From assembly GCA_000226015.1 (NCBI GenBank), contig JH152859.1:23247-87246 (forward strand): a stretch of 64,000 nt of DNA, written 5' to 3'. The notes under the pieces were generated by a model that saw only the letters and a program-made list of their open reading frames with translations, did not search any database and had not been told where the DNA came from. Position numbers and translations under genes: made by a program. Source of the DNA: Mnemiopsis leidyi (lineage: Eukaryota; Ctenophora; Tentaculata; Lobata; Bolinopsidae). The number at the start of each line of letters is the position of its first letter. The first letter of the stretch is position 1. This document shows positions 1 to 17,400 of this stretch, one piece after another.

Positions 1-505
1 CCCACCCTCCCGACATTTCATTCGCGGAGAAATTGTATTCTCTTCGAATGGGGGTCGGACATAGTCAGACAACACAGCAGAGAAGTTGACAGTTACATAG
101 CGGAGAAGTTAACAGTTACACAGCGGAGAAGTTAACAGTTACACAGCGGAGAAGTTAACAGTTACACAGCGGAGAAGTTAACAGTTACACAGCGGAGAAG
201 TTAACAGTAACACAGCGGAGAAGTTAACAGTTACACAGCGGAGAAGTTAACAGTTACACAGCGGAGAAGTTAACAGTTACGCAGCGGAGAAGTATACAGT
301 TACACAGCGGAGAAGTTAACAGTTACACAGCGGAGAAGTTAACAGTTACACAGCGGAGAAGTAGTTACACAGCGGTTGTACGGCAGCGCCCACCCTCCCG
401 ACATTTCATTCGCGGAGAAATTGTATTCTCTTCGAATGGGGGTCGGACATAGTCAGACAACACAGCAGAGATGTTGACAGTTACATAGCGGAGAGGTATA
501 CAGTT
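1..505. repeat. 23-bp minisatellite with a duplicated ~80-bp flank
   Basis: A unit of about 23 bp (core GCGGAGAAGTTAACAGTTAC) is repeated about a dozen times with few substitutions between roughly 75 and 370. A non-repeat segment starting CCCACCCTCCCGACATTTC at position 1 recurs almost unchanged at 389. The window therefore opens inside a higher-order array with a period near 388 bp. No reading frame of interest lies in it. It is most simply satellite or minisatellite DNA. Confidence 0.9.
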
Positions 506-1416
506 ATACAGCAGATTCTCTTAAGATTTCACTTTGCGATTTCAATTGTGAACATATGACTTGAGTTTAACTGCTTTCTCCTTGACTCAAAATATTTTGA
601 CAAAAGTCTTTTGTTTAATCTTGTTCAGTGCCCTCAAAACCTGTGTTTACTTGGTCTTTCGGGTAAAATCAGATGAAATTTTGTTTGAATTTTTGGCCTA
701 TGATCTGTTGTATTCAATGTCACGTGTTGAAGAAAGGCTCAGTGCTACTTGCTAGGAGATCACATTCACATGTATGAGGGTAGTTAGGTCACTTAATACC
801 ATCATGATTCGTTTGTGTAAAAACTTTTCAGGAGCAACAAGTTAAGATGTTTTGACCTTGTTGGACAAAACAGACTTGTGGAGGAAATTTTCTTCTAGAT
901 CAACTGTTTCCAATTTTAAACCCTGATTCTGAATAAGGCACTGGCAAATGGCCAAAAAATCTTACCTGACCATGGAACTTTAGATGTTTGCTATTGCCAT
1001 TTTGACCGTTTGACACAGTTATATTATGGAATTGACCAATGGTCATGGCCAAAATTTTTGACCATTTAATTATTGAGTTGAATTGTGTATGATATGATTA
1101 TCAATATTCTATGGATTTGGCTTTAGTTGGGTTCCCCATAAAAAGAATTTATTTCTTACTGGATGCATCCTGCATCACATGAGCAGCTTCTTCATATTGA
1201 TTGATTATTTAGTTATGTAATTATATGATGCAAAATGTTCTACTAACAAAATTACAATGTCACCTAGATGTAGCCCAAATGATCAAAAAGTCGTGGCCAT
1301 CTAACCTCCCCCCACGCCTGAAATATGATATTATTTTTATTTCAATTGTTATATTACTGACAGCTGCTAGTCACTTCACCCACGATTCCATCAATTCTTA
1401 TCATTTCAGGTCTATT
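506..1416. other. Gene-free stretch upstream of the first BTB gene
   Basis: I see no coding feature here beyond short chance ORFs. Between about 930 and 1310 there are several copies of a CCATGGCCAAAA-like / AAATGGTCAAAAA-like motif that also occurs around 17750-18170. This suggests a degraded dispersed repeat. The 3' end (1400-1410) is a pyrimidine-rich stretch ending in CAG just before the BTB start codon. Confidence 0.5.
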
Positions 1417-3435
1417 ATGGCTTCTAAAGTTATCGTTCCTGCTGATTTTGGTAAATACCGTTCTACCCAACCTGGCCATGGAAATATTTACTTCATCTTT
1501 AAAAGGGGAAAGCAGATAAAAGCCAATTCGATTATAATGTCCTTGAACAGTCCAGTAATAAAGGATCGTATAAAAAACCAACAATTAAACTCCTTTTCGA
1601 CCAAATTTGGCAGAAAAAGTGTGAGGTATTTTATAGATGCTGTTTATACTGGTGGTGTGGGAGTAGTGCACGTAAATCATATTATAAATGTGATGAAGAT
1701 TGCTCAAGAGTTTCAAGTCAGTTGGTTGGTTGCCAAATGTGAGTATTTAGTACCTTTTATAGATAAACTAGACTGTGAAACAAGTCGCTTTGCTATCAAG
1801 CATGCAAAGTCGAGTAGGGCTCCTAAAGTAAGCATTCCTATAGATTTCGGTAGACATCTCATTGGAGCACCGGAACATGGAAACCTGCCATTTGTTCTTG
1901 ATGATGGTACCAAGATAAAAGCCAACTCGATAATTCTGGCATTGAACAGCCCAGTCATCAATGATTTGATATCAAGACGTTCAACAGAATCAATAACCGC
2001 TGAAAACTTAAGCAAGGAAGCTGTTGGTTGTTTTATCGAAGCTACTTACACCGGTAGAATCGATGCCTTGAACTTGGAAAACTTTAGACATGTAAACAAA
2101 ATGAGTCGTATGTTTAAAGTGAGTTGGCTTTCTGCCAAATGTGAGGAGTATTTTGTGTCTTTTTCAGAAATGCTAAACAATGAAAGTAGCTACTCTGATA
2201 TGCTATTTGCTGTAGAGGAGGCCGTCTTTATGTCAGCTGTAAATAACGGGTATTTCTTGAATCTAGTGTCAGAACAAATGGCAACTCTCTCTGAATTTAA
2301 ACGAAAAAACTTTATTCAAAAGTATACTTTTAACTTAAATTACTTGTCCAGCCATAAGATTGATAACTGTATTGCAGTTGTAAAATCGGAGGTCCATCTT
2401 CTTGCTGAGCTTCTCACTGCTTACTGGAAACTGACTGAGAACAAAGGACTCAATAAAAATTCTCGGCATCTACTTCGAACCTTGGATATGGCAGAATGTT
2501 ACCAAGTGAGACCTGACCTATATGCTGAAATATTTCATATCCTAGAAAGTCTCTCTGAAGTGAGCAGAAATGATTTTAAGTTATTTGTGAGCCTTCAAAA
2601 ACAAAACACCGAGCACAGTATACCAATAACACCAAGACAAGTTATCCTGCTTGAAACTCCTCAGCATTGGAACCAGAGTTTCAATATTGACGAATTCTTT
2701 GAAGAATTATCTGCAAGAGAAGATATTACCAGTTTATACTCGCTAATCGATGGCATATGGATGAAACTTTACGGAATGAAAAAGGTTAATGTCTCGGCCT
2801 ACTATCGTGTTATTAAGATGACTACAAATCTGGCAAAGAAGCACGGATGGCAACCAGTTAATAAAGATTATACTAGTTGTAGTTGTTTTAAATCCCATAC
2901 CACAACAGAAATTTTGATTGGAAAACTCAACTCATTTGGAAACATAGTGAGTAAAAGTAGCGATGTTAAAGCAATCACTGTTCTTGAATATTCACAGCAT
3001 GATTTTGTTGAAGAGTTATTTCATCGAGACAATATGTTCAAGTTTCATATACCAGGAGATCATTATGCTGGTCAAACTTTTGTTCTACTCTCATCTGCTG
3101 TGAAATATGGCATTCCTGACTCCTTTGATCTACGGTGGTGCTTGTATAATCCTCCTGGTGGACATAGCCCCTTCACTCTCCCAAAGTTACACTTTGCTTT
3201 AGTTGTAGAGAGAGAAGGTAATGTACCATGTATACTCCCAATAACTTGGTGTGGACAACCAGCCTGTAAGAAGTATATTGGTCAATCCTGCTGGAACTGG
3301 GGGTATATCAGATTCCACCGTCCCACATGTCCTTTAGAGCTTCGTGGAGATGCAGTATGTGGTGGCAGTGTTACAAAATATGCACACATTTCAAGCAGTG
3401 ATACAGTTAAGATGGTTGCATTTGAAATTCGGTGA
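1417..3435 (+). CDS. Double-BTB protein, copy 1 (672 aa)
   Basis: An open frame extends back to 1225, but I choose the ATG at 1417. It follows an acceptor-like TTTCAG at 1404-1409, and the protein then aligns from its first residues with the 673-aa neighbour at 4536. Two BTB/POZ-like repeats are visible, residues about 8-110 and 140-255. Each has a PxDFG..., KANSII..LNSPVI, a YTG turn and an F.VSWL.AKCE helix. A helical BACK-like middle follows. The C-terminal 150 residues, with FDLRW, a LPITWCGQPAC block and WNWGY, are shared with copy 2 but unknown to me. BTB domains usually dimerise and recruit CUL3 ligases or act as adaptors; that role is an inference here. The copies are diverged tandem paralogues with no introns in the coding region. 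A GTGAGT overlaps the TGA stop, so a 3' splice event cannot be excluded. Confidence 0.85.
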   Translation: MASKVIVPADFGKYRSTQPGHGNIYFIFKRGKQIKANSIIMSLNSPVIKDRIKNQQLNSFSTKFGRKSVRYFIDAVYTGGVGVVHVNHIINVMKIAQEFQVSWLVAKCEYLVPFIDKLDCETSRFAIKHAKSSRAPKVSIPIDFGRHLIGAPEHGNLPFVLDDGTKIKANSIILALNSPVINDLISRRSTESITAENLSKEAVGCFIEATYTGRIDALNLENFRHVNKMSRMFKVSWLSAKCEEYFVSFSEMLNNESSYSDMLFAVEEAVFMSAVNNGYFLNLVSEQMATLSEFKRKNFIQKYTFNLNYLSSHKIDNCIAVVKSEVHLLAELLTAYWKLTENKGLNKNSRHLLRTLDMAECYQVRPDLYAEIFHILESLSEVSRNDFKLFVSLQKQNTEHSIPITPRQVILLETPQHWNQSFNIDEFFEELSAREDITSLYSLIDGIWMKLYGMKKVNVSAYYRVIKMTTNLAKKHGWQPVNKDYTSCSCFKSHTTTEILIGKLNSFGNIVSKSSDVKAITVLEYSQHDFVEELFHRDNMFKFHIPGDHYAGQTFVLLSSAVKYGIPDSFDLRWCLYNPPGGHSPFTLPKLHFALVVEREGNVPCILPITWCGQPACKKYIGQSCWNWGYIRFHRPTCPLELRGDAVCGGSVTKYAHISSSDTVKMVAFEIR

Positions 3436-3654
3436 GTTAACAGATATTCAAAGAATTAAGAAACGAAGTGGAAAAATCCTGTTTTGAGTACCAATGCATC
3501 TCTTATCTAGTTGGAATTGTTTTGGCCTTCATACAAATATTCTAATTTTGGGTAAGCAAAGCCAGGCCACTGCAACTGATGTTACCGGGTATTTTATGGG
3601 TATGTAATCGTTCAAAATACACATTTTAAAGTAAGTTAGATATTTCTTAGTAAT

Positions 3655-3740
3655 TTGTAAGATATTTTGAGAGATTAAGTGTGATGATGCTGGCATCATT
3701 ATTCATTATTTATAATTTATTTTTTATTATAGCAACGCCT
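3655..3740 (+). mobile_element. LINE 3' tail fragment
   Basis: This segment downstream of BTB copy 1 contains GTGTGATGATGCTGGCATCA followed by an ATT/TTATT-rich tail. The same sequence follows the LINE reading frame at 22600-22660 and occurs in reverse orientation at 21690-21755. It is therefore a solo 3' end of the same LINE family, lying in the probable 3' UTR of the BTB gene. Confidence 0.65.
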
Positions 3741-4075
3741 TTTAGCATTATTTGACTTAGTCTATCTTTGTTGTTTATCAGTCAGTGGTAATTGTATTTT
3801 TGCTTTAGTTTAATAAAAACTTTTTATACCGTTTTAGAATAGTGAATCTAACTCTATATCAGCTAAATAAGCTAAATTAAATGATCACACCTATTCGTTT
3901 TGCAACATTTCTGGTTTTTTAACAATTTTTAATTAATTCATTGTTTTATAGCCAAGTACATTTCTGAGATCACTTTTATCTCATATTTAGACCTAGTTAA
4001 TCTGAATGATAAATTGTTAAATTTTATTATGAACTATTATTTATTACAATATTGTCTTTAATTTACTTTATTTTA

Positions 4076-4359
4076 CAGTAAAATCTCTATTTAGCGGGCC
4101 TCACGGGGAAGGGAGAAGGCCTGTTTAATAGAGATAACGTAGATAGAGGTTTTGCTGTATTGTGAAATATTGAAGGATAGGGTGAAGGCCTGATAAATCG
4201 AGGGACACAGTAAATCGAGGCACGGTAAATAGAGGTAATGTAGATAGGGGTTTTACTGTATTGTGAAATATTGAAGGATAGGGTGAAGGCCTGATAAATC
4301 GAGGGACACAGTAAATCGAGGCACGGTAAATAGAGGTAATGTAGATAGGGGTTTTACTG
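4076..4359. mobile_element. TA-flanked miniature element with an internal duplication
   Basis: The left end reads CAGTAAAATCTCTATTTA and the right end, reverse-complemented, CAGTAAAACCCCTATCTA. TA dinucleotides flank both ends (4074-4075 and 4360-4361). This is the structure of a non-autonomous Tc1/mariner-pogo-type element. Inside, a 101-bp unit (GATAAATCGAGGGACACAG...) is repeated in tandem, once fully and once nearly so. No coding capacity. It lies between the two BTB genes. Confidence 0.7.
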
Positions 4360-4535
4360 TATTATGAAACTGGTCAAATTGTTGTAGCTCATCCACAATA
4401 CTGTGTTCAAATAAAGAAATATTAGGTCACTAACACAATGGCGACTGAGTATGTACATTGTGTATTCAAAGACCTAACGTCCTTTTAACAACATAAACAT
4501 TTTTTTAACTTCTTTCCACATTATTTAGGTCAGCC

Positions 4536-6557
4536 ATGTCCTCAAAGTTCATTCTTCCTGCAGATTTCGGTAGACACCACATTGGTGCACCAAGTCACAA
4601 TAACCTGACCATCAACTTAGGAAAGGGAGACAAGATAGGGGCCAACTCGGTAATCATGGCTCTAAACAGTCCAGTTATTGCTGATATGACAACGACCGGT
4701 CAGCTGACTTCAATAGAAGCTTCAGACTTTAGCAGGGAAGCTGTGAACTGTTTTGTTGAAGCCTTATATACCGGTAACCTGAAAGCAGTAAATGGGAGTA
4801 ATGCGACAGAAGTGATTGAAATGGGTCGTGTGTTTCAAGTAAGCTGGCTTGTTGCCAAATTTGAGAAGTGTTTTGGACTTATAGCAGATAAAATGGAAAG
4901 CCTATGCTTTCACAATGATGAAATGCTTGCATTAAGGTTAAAAAAGGCACCTAAACTTTGCATCCCAACAAATTTTGGTAGGCACTTCATTGGTTTGCCT
5001 AGTCATAGCAACTTGACTTTCCATCTCGGAAACGGAAACAAAATAAAAGCTAACTCAATAATTCTGTCGTTAAACAGCCCAGTTATAGATAACTTGACAA
5101 CAAACCTTCACCAGAGTTCACTAGAAGCTGACGACTTTTGTAAAGAAGCTGTGGAATGTTTTATTGAGAGTTCTTACACTGGGGACATTGAGGCGTTGAA
5201 CTTGGAGAATTTCAGAGACTTCAACAAGATGAGTCGTGTGTTTGAAGTTAATTGGCTAGTCGCCAAATGTAAGCAGTACTTCGTATCTTACTTGGATAAT
5301 CTCAGAAATGGGAGTAGCTACCTAGACATGATGTTTGCTGTGGAGGAGGCTGTATATCTGAAGTCTGCCATGAAAAATGAAAGTTTCCTTAACTTGGTTT
5401 TGAAGAAAATGTTGTCTTTTCCTGTATCGAAACGAAGAGATTTCATCAAAAATTACCTTTCTGACCTTAACAAGTCGTCAGCTTATAAAATTGATGCTTG
5501 CATTGCGATGGTGAAATCAAATGTTCACATTCTTGCTGAGTTGCTGATTGCGCACTTGAGACAGAGTGGAAACATAAGCCTGGATAGAAATTCTCGACAT
5601 CTACTTAGAAACTTGGATATGACAATGTGTTTCTTCAAGAAACGTGAGCTACATGCTGAAATATTTGGTGTGCTAGAAAATCTTACTGAAGTTACGAACG
5701 AGGATGTTAAGTTATTTGTGCACCTTCATAAACAAAGTACCAGTAAAGCATGTGTCCCATTTGTTCCAGTCATTCAGCGGGGATCCTTCGAGAGATTCTT
5801 GAAGGAGTGCTGCAGCATTGATGATATACTGGATGAGCTGGCAACTAGGAAGGATGTGACTGATCTCTATTCCCTAATTGATGGACTTTGGCTTCGACTC
5901 TATAATGTCAAAGAAAAAAGTATTAAATCTTACTATGAGTTCGTGGAAAAGATTACTAATGTTGCAAAGCAACGTGGTTGGTCAACGATTGACAGAAAGT
6001 ATGCTGAGGCACTTATCCACCACAGCTACACCCAAGATTTTCTACATGCAATTCTCGCATGTGATGATTTAGTCAGTAAGGATAGTAACGCTCAATTCGT
6101 AAAAGTTTTTGAATATTCAAGATCCAGATTTGGATCCACCCTCTTTCTCCAAGACAACATTTTCAAGTTCCAGATTCCAGGAGAGTTTTACCTTGGTCTA
6201 ACATTTGTTCTGTTAACATCGTCTGTTGAAAGCTCCCCTGATTGTTTTGATTTACGTTGGGGCTTGTTCGATGCTCCTCCTGGCTGTAACGTCACGTGTC
6301 TCCCTATGTTACATTTCTTCCTTGTTGAACTGGATGATGAAGGGGAATGGAAATGTATACTTCCCATCACTTGGTGTGGTCAGCCAACTTGTGACGACAC
6401 CGATGGTCTCTGGAACTGGGGCTACGTCAAACTTCATCAGAAAAACAAAGGAAACATGATTAAGCTGGTTGGCAATGCCAAGGGTTATGTCGATTGGAGA
6501 TGCTATCATAGAGTTGGAGTAAATTCTCGCTTGCGAATGGTAGTATTCGAAGTTTAA
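4536..6557 (+). CDS. Double-BTB protein, copy 2 (673 aa)
   Basis: Paralogue of the gene at 1417, same strand and nearly the same length. Two BTB-like repeats are visible (residues about 8-115 and 140-255), with the hallmarks ANSVIMALNSPVI / ANSIILSLNSPVI, LYTG / SYTG and VSWLVAK / VNWLVAK. A helical region follows, then the same C-terminal block with FDLRWGL, LPITWCGQPTC and WNWGY. The start is supported by an acceptor-like TTATTTAG at 4522-4529 and by alignment of residue 1 with copy 1. The coding part is a single exon. The intergenic space of about 1.1 kb holds a LINE tail and a miniature element. Function unknown; an adaptor for ubiquitin ligation or a structural role is possible but is inference from the BTB fold only. 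Confidence 0.87.
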   Translation: MSSKFILPADFGRHHIGAPSHNNLTINLGKGDKIGANSVIMALNSPVIADMTTTGQLTSIEASDFSREAVNCFVEALYTGNLKAVNGSNATEVIEMGRVFQVSWLVAKFEKCFGLIADKMESLCFHNDEMLALRLKKAPKLCIPTNFGRHFIGLPSHSNLTFHLGNGNKIKANSIILSLNSPVIDNLTTNLHQSSLEADDFCKEAVECFIESSYTGDIEALNLENFRDFNKMSRVFEVNWLVAKCKQYFVSYLDNLRNGSSYLDMMFAVEEAVYLKSAMKNESFLNLVLKKMLSFPVSKRRDFIKNYLSDLNKSSAYKIDACIAMVKSNVHILAELLIAHLRQSGNISLDRNSRHLLRNLDMTMCFFKKRELHAEIFGVLENLTEVTNEDVKLFVHLHKQSTSKACVPFVPVIQRGSFERFLKECCSIDDILDELATRKDVTDLYSLIDGLWLRLYNVKEKSIKSYYEFVEKITNVAKQRGWSTIDRKYAEALIHHSYTQDFLHAILACDDLVSKDSNAQFVKVFEYSRSRFGSTLFLQDNIFKFQIPGEFYLGLTFVLLTSSVESSPDCFDLRWGLFDAPPGCNVTCLPMLHFFLVELDDEGEWKCILPITWCGQPTCDDTDGLWNWGYVKLHQKNKGNMIKLVGNAKGYVDWRCYHRVGVNSRLRMVVFEV

Positions 6558-7538
6558 TGAGAAGATTCAAAATAAGGATGGTATGATTTTATTCGTACCA
6601 AAGACTTTACCTCCATATGATCTTATTTTTTTACTATTTTAAAATTGTTTAATTATCACTTTCATCAGATTGTTTCGCAATTAAGTTGAGTTTGTATTTT
6701 GGTAAGGTGAGAGATGGACCAATTTAATAACATATTTATCTAGCAAACAATCATTATTTATTACAAATTTATTACAAATATCTAATAACCTAATTTTGTT
6801 ATAATTTACAACTGAACTGGGTTTTGTGTTTATTAAGATGAATACGAAACGGTAATATATTTCGATTTTCCACATGCTGGTTAATTCGGCATGATTTTTA
6901 CCTTGATCATTTTATACAGATGTATATCGGTAACATCTTCATATGTTTTGTTATGTCCAAATTGGATTTGTTTGTTTTAACATAGAATTTTAAATTGAAC
7001 TGAAAATATAATCTAATGTCTAAAACGGATGACAGATCTAGGAAACAGTTCTCCAAGAGTCCTGCATTTATTTGTAATCCCGAAAGAAATCTTCAAAAAC
7101 CCACATAAAATTTTTTAAATTTTGAAGAAATTTATTATTCTGCTTATCCGTTTTAGATTGTTAAAATTTTTAATCTTGACAATTTGCATTGTTTGTTTTG
7201 TATTTTTTACTTTTTGGAAATTTTATCTTAAGTGGTTGTTTTTAATGTTTTCTCGTGTTCCAAGATATATTAGTAGATCATCTATAAATTTGTTTCGATG
7301 GATCTCAGTAATAAAAGGTTAAAGGGCTTTATTCACGTCAGTATTTTCCGGGCCGGGCTGAGTCGGAAATTATTTCTACCACGAGACAAATTATTAGTCG
7401 TATCTGGCTTCTGATCTGACTTCACAGATGAAAGTAATCCAACCAATTCTCAGTAACTCTTACGTCAATTTTCTAGTAAATTTTGAGTTATATGGCTAAT
7501 TTCCATTTCCTGTAAATTCAACACAGCTGTTCCTAGAT
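6558..7538. other. Intergenic, no gene seen
   Basis: AT-rich spacer between BTB copy 2 and CDK11. Short ORFs occur on both strands, but none has recognisable domains or splice-site support. It must contain the 3' UTR of the BTB gene and the 5' region of CDK11. An acceptor-like CTGTTCCTAG ends two bases before the CDK11 ATG. Confidence 0.5.
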
Positions 7539-13886
<6,348 letters not shown>

Positions 13887-14446
13887 TGCTTGATTTGGAG
13901 GTCTTAACTTAAATGTTTTACTAAAACATAAATTCCGCACAACGAGTTCATTTGACACCAGACTTCGAAACGAAAAGCCAACCAGAGAGCGCTTGCCAAA
14001 CGTGAAGTTTATCTTTTCGCGACTTAAGATTAAAGAAGTAACTCTGTTCCAGGCTGAAGTCATTGTCGTTGAACCATTAAGGCCCAGGCTGAAGTCATTG
14101 TCGTTGAACCATTAAGGCCCATTGCCTCCTTTCGCTCTAATTGTTATCTAGTTCATGCCAAACTAGTCTTAAGTTGATTTAAATTTCTGCTTGAATGACT
14201 TTATATTTTTTCCATTGTAATGTTACACAGCCCATTTACTTGATTGAGATTGAGGTACCATTTTGCACATTTTAATACTATCGTCTTCTTGATCTATAAT
14301 TCGATTATGTCATGAGATAATTAGAAGTAAAACATTTATTCCTAGTTATTTATGTAATGGCTTTGTTCGCAATTTATATTAGAAAAAGGGCACACAATGT
14401 TAGTCGGTACATATGAACTCTAACTTCTCCCTAAATACAGAATGAC
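13887..14446. other. CDK11-EXOSC9 spacer with a 35-bp tandem duplication
   Basis: The 560 bp between the CDK11 stop and the EXOSC9 ATG must hold the CDK11 3' UTR. CCAGGCTGAAGTCATTGTCG... is duplicated in tandem at 14049 and 14084. The spacer ends with CTCCCTAAATACAG, an acceptor-like sequence six bases before the EXOSC9 ATG. Confidence 0.7.
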
Positions 14447-17400
14447 ATGAGAGAAGTTCCCCTTTCTCTAAACTCCCAGGAGTTTCTCTCCTCCGTTCTC
14501 AAGGAGGGGCTACGTCCGGATGCTAGGGGCGGATATGACTACAGGGATATCAAGATTAGCTTTGGACCTCAATGGGGGCATGCAGAGGTTAGGTTCACAA
14601 TATAGGGTTGTATGAAAGAATACCGATGCACTTCTAATGGGACCTAAACGCCCAAAATTGCACCTCTGATGGGGCCCTAGTGGTACCCTAATGGGGCCCT
14701 AGTGGTACTCTATCGCCCAAAGTGCACCCCTAATGGGACCCGGGCGCCATTGCCCAATTGTGGCATAGCTGGCCCAGATTGGCCAAGTGCCTCATAATGG
14801 CATTTTGCACCCCTAATGGGACTCTAATGGGACCCTATAAGGGCACCCTAATGGAACCCTATAATGGTACTCTTATGAGACCCTATTTGCTATTGCCGGG
14901 CCATTTTGCACCCCTAGTGGGACCTTAGTGGAACCCTAGTGCCCCTCGAACGCCAATTTTTAGCGATTTCGACTATTAATAATCCTTGGTTTTCGAGGTT
15001 TGTAAAGTTACGATAATATTAAAATGTACCGGCCGCTATTAAAGTGCCCTGGCCCTTATTATAGTGCCCTGGCCCCTTTTATAGTGCCCTGGCCCCTATT
15101 AAAATGCCCATGCCCCTATTATAGTGCCCTGTCCCCTATTATAGTGCCCTGGCCCTTATTATAGTGCCCTGGCCCCTATTGTAGTGCCTTGGCCCCTATT
15201 ATGCACCCTGGCCCCTATTATAGTGTCCTGGCCTCAATTATAGTGCACTGGCCCCTATTATAGTGCCCTGGCCCCTATTTAAGTGCCCAGGCCGCTATTA
15301 AAGTGTCCTGGTCGCTATGAAAGTTTCCTGGTCGTTGGCCAGATGCCCTAGAATTGTCTCCAATATTTCCTGGTGCTTGATCACAGTGAAATAACAGCAT
15401 TCTCATCTATAAGATGTGTTTCTTTTGCGATGCTACTCTAAATCTTACTTGACATTATGGCAATCTACTTAAAACTTATAATTTTGTGATGTTACAGTAA
15501 ACTAAGTTGATTGCAGGTTCTGCTAGGCAGGACTCGAGTGTTAGCTCGAGTATCAACAACAGTTGCTCAACCGGCGCCCTCCCGCCCTAATGAGGGATCA
15601 CTCTTCTTCAACGTTCACCTCTCTCCCCTATCATCTAGCAAGTTCTCTGGGGCTCGCTCTGACTTTAGGTAGGTCCTATATCGTTAATTAATCCGTTCGT
15701 TTTAATCTTCGATTGGTAGAAAATTTGAGATGAACATGAAACACGTGGTAATGATTGTCACATTATTAATTATATGTCGACTTAGTGGTTCTTATCTGTA
15801 TTGAATCTTGACTCTCAGTTCGTTCTAAATTTTTTTTCTTTCTTACAATCGCGAACCTTCATTGTATAATCAAGAAAACACAAGTATATCGATGCAAGAG
15901 TGTGTTATTTTGTTGAACTAAAGACGAGTTAGCACATGTGTTCATGTCTGCAAACTCCATCACTACACCTAATAGTTCCGCTCGGACAAGCATTTTCGTC
16001 ACAAACTCCGCAAGTTTTTCTGCAGTAGTCATTTCGGACATAGTCTACGTCACACCAGTACTCGTAACAAGGTGGGTACACGTCAACACACTCAGGGTCT
16101 GGATCAGGTTTCACTTCCTCATCAGCTGTGTAGTCTGTCTTTTCGTCGTTTCCGCCGTTGTCAGCCACTCCGGTTTCAGAAAGTTCAGGGTAACTGCTAT
16201 AGTTCCACAAATTACAATTGTGGTGGTTCCTGGCGAACCTGACAAAGCCTTGATCTCCCCAGTTTTTCCCCCAGGAGTTTTTCACCAGGACGTACAGCGG
16301 GGTGTAGCCTACTGCTGTTACTGCGTGGTTAGGCCAGCTATAGCAAGACGTGTCTTTGAAGATTCCGCTGGAGTAAGAGTAGAATCTGTTAGTCACTTCA
16401 AAGGCCACGGCCAGGGAACCCTCTGCAAGAGCCTCAACGTTTGCTGCTTCACTTTTTCGTACTGGTACGTTTCCTTTGATTCTCGCGGCGATCATACCAT
16501 CTGGTTTGTTTGATCCTTGACAATATCCATCCCTCCCAGTGTATTCGTAGTCCACACTTTTAGCTAGGCGTCCTCCAGCTGTGGCTGAGTACTCGTAGCA
16601 GGCGTTCATCCAGCCGCCCCCACAGCCGTCCCTCTGTCCTTCATACACACAGTCCAGATACTCTTGCTCTGCAAAATTCCTCAAAACTCCGGATTTTATA
16701 GCATATCGTGTCTCCAGACCTCCTACTGCTCCAAATGTCCAGCAACTCCCACAACCTCCCTGGTTCTTCACAGCCGTCACCTTGTCTTCGTTAGTCCACA
16801 GTTTTGTGGGCGGGAGAGAGCTGGCACTCAGCATGGGGCTAGATGGAGCTTGAGGGCTGAGTTCAGCACCTGTCACATTGAAACCGAGCCAGGCCTGTTT
16901 CTCAGACTCCGTCATAGTGGAGAAGAAATTAAGGGCAAACTTGGCCATTTCTCCCTCCACCGAGTTTTCTTCTGCCACGAACTCGGCGTTTTTCCGGAAA
17001 AGTCTGAACCTCAGACGGTCCTCAGCTGCTTGGAAGGCAAGGTGTTGCTCTCCTTTGAATGAGCTGTACAACTTCAGAGTTGCTAATGGAGATTTAAGGA
17101 TTGCTTTGAGAGGGGATTCATCAGCCAGGGCAGCTCCGATTATTGCTACAAGGATTAAAAACTTCATTTTGTTGAAGTTGTCGGTGCTTTGAGTTGCTTA
17201 ATACTTTGCAAACTGTGCTGAGTTTTTGGATCAAACCAAGCCTTTAAATACTCCCATTTTTGGACAGGAGTGTATCTAACTGGGTTATTAACAAGTCGAG
17301 GGCGTTATGTGACAAAATTAAAAGACCAGGTTGTCCATTCAGTTGAGTTCGTATTCGCTAATTGTTGCAGTAATCACCGTAAATATTCCTGTAAACGGAT

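Noticed and set aside
75-370. Regular short repeats that could be taken for a CRISPR array
   Set aside because: Units are contiguous without unique spacers, and the window is animal DNA. It is a minisatellite.
1225-1416. N-terminal 64-residue extension of BTB copy 1
   Set aside because: It has no counterpart in copy 2, and a consensus acceptor lies just before the internal ATG at 1417.
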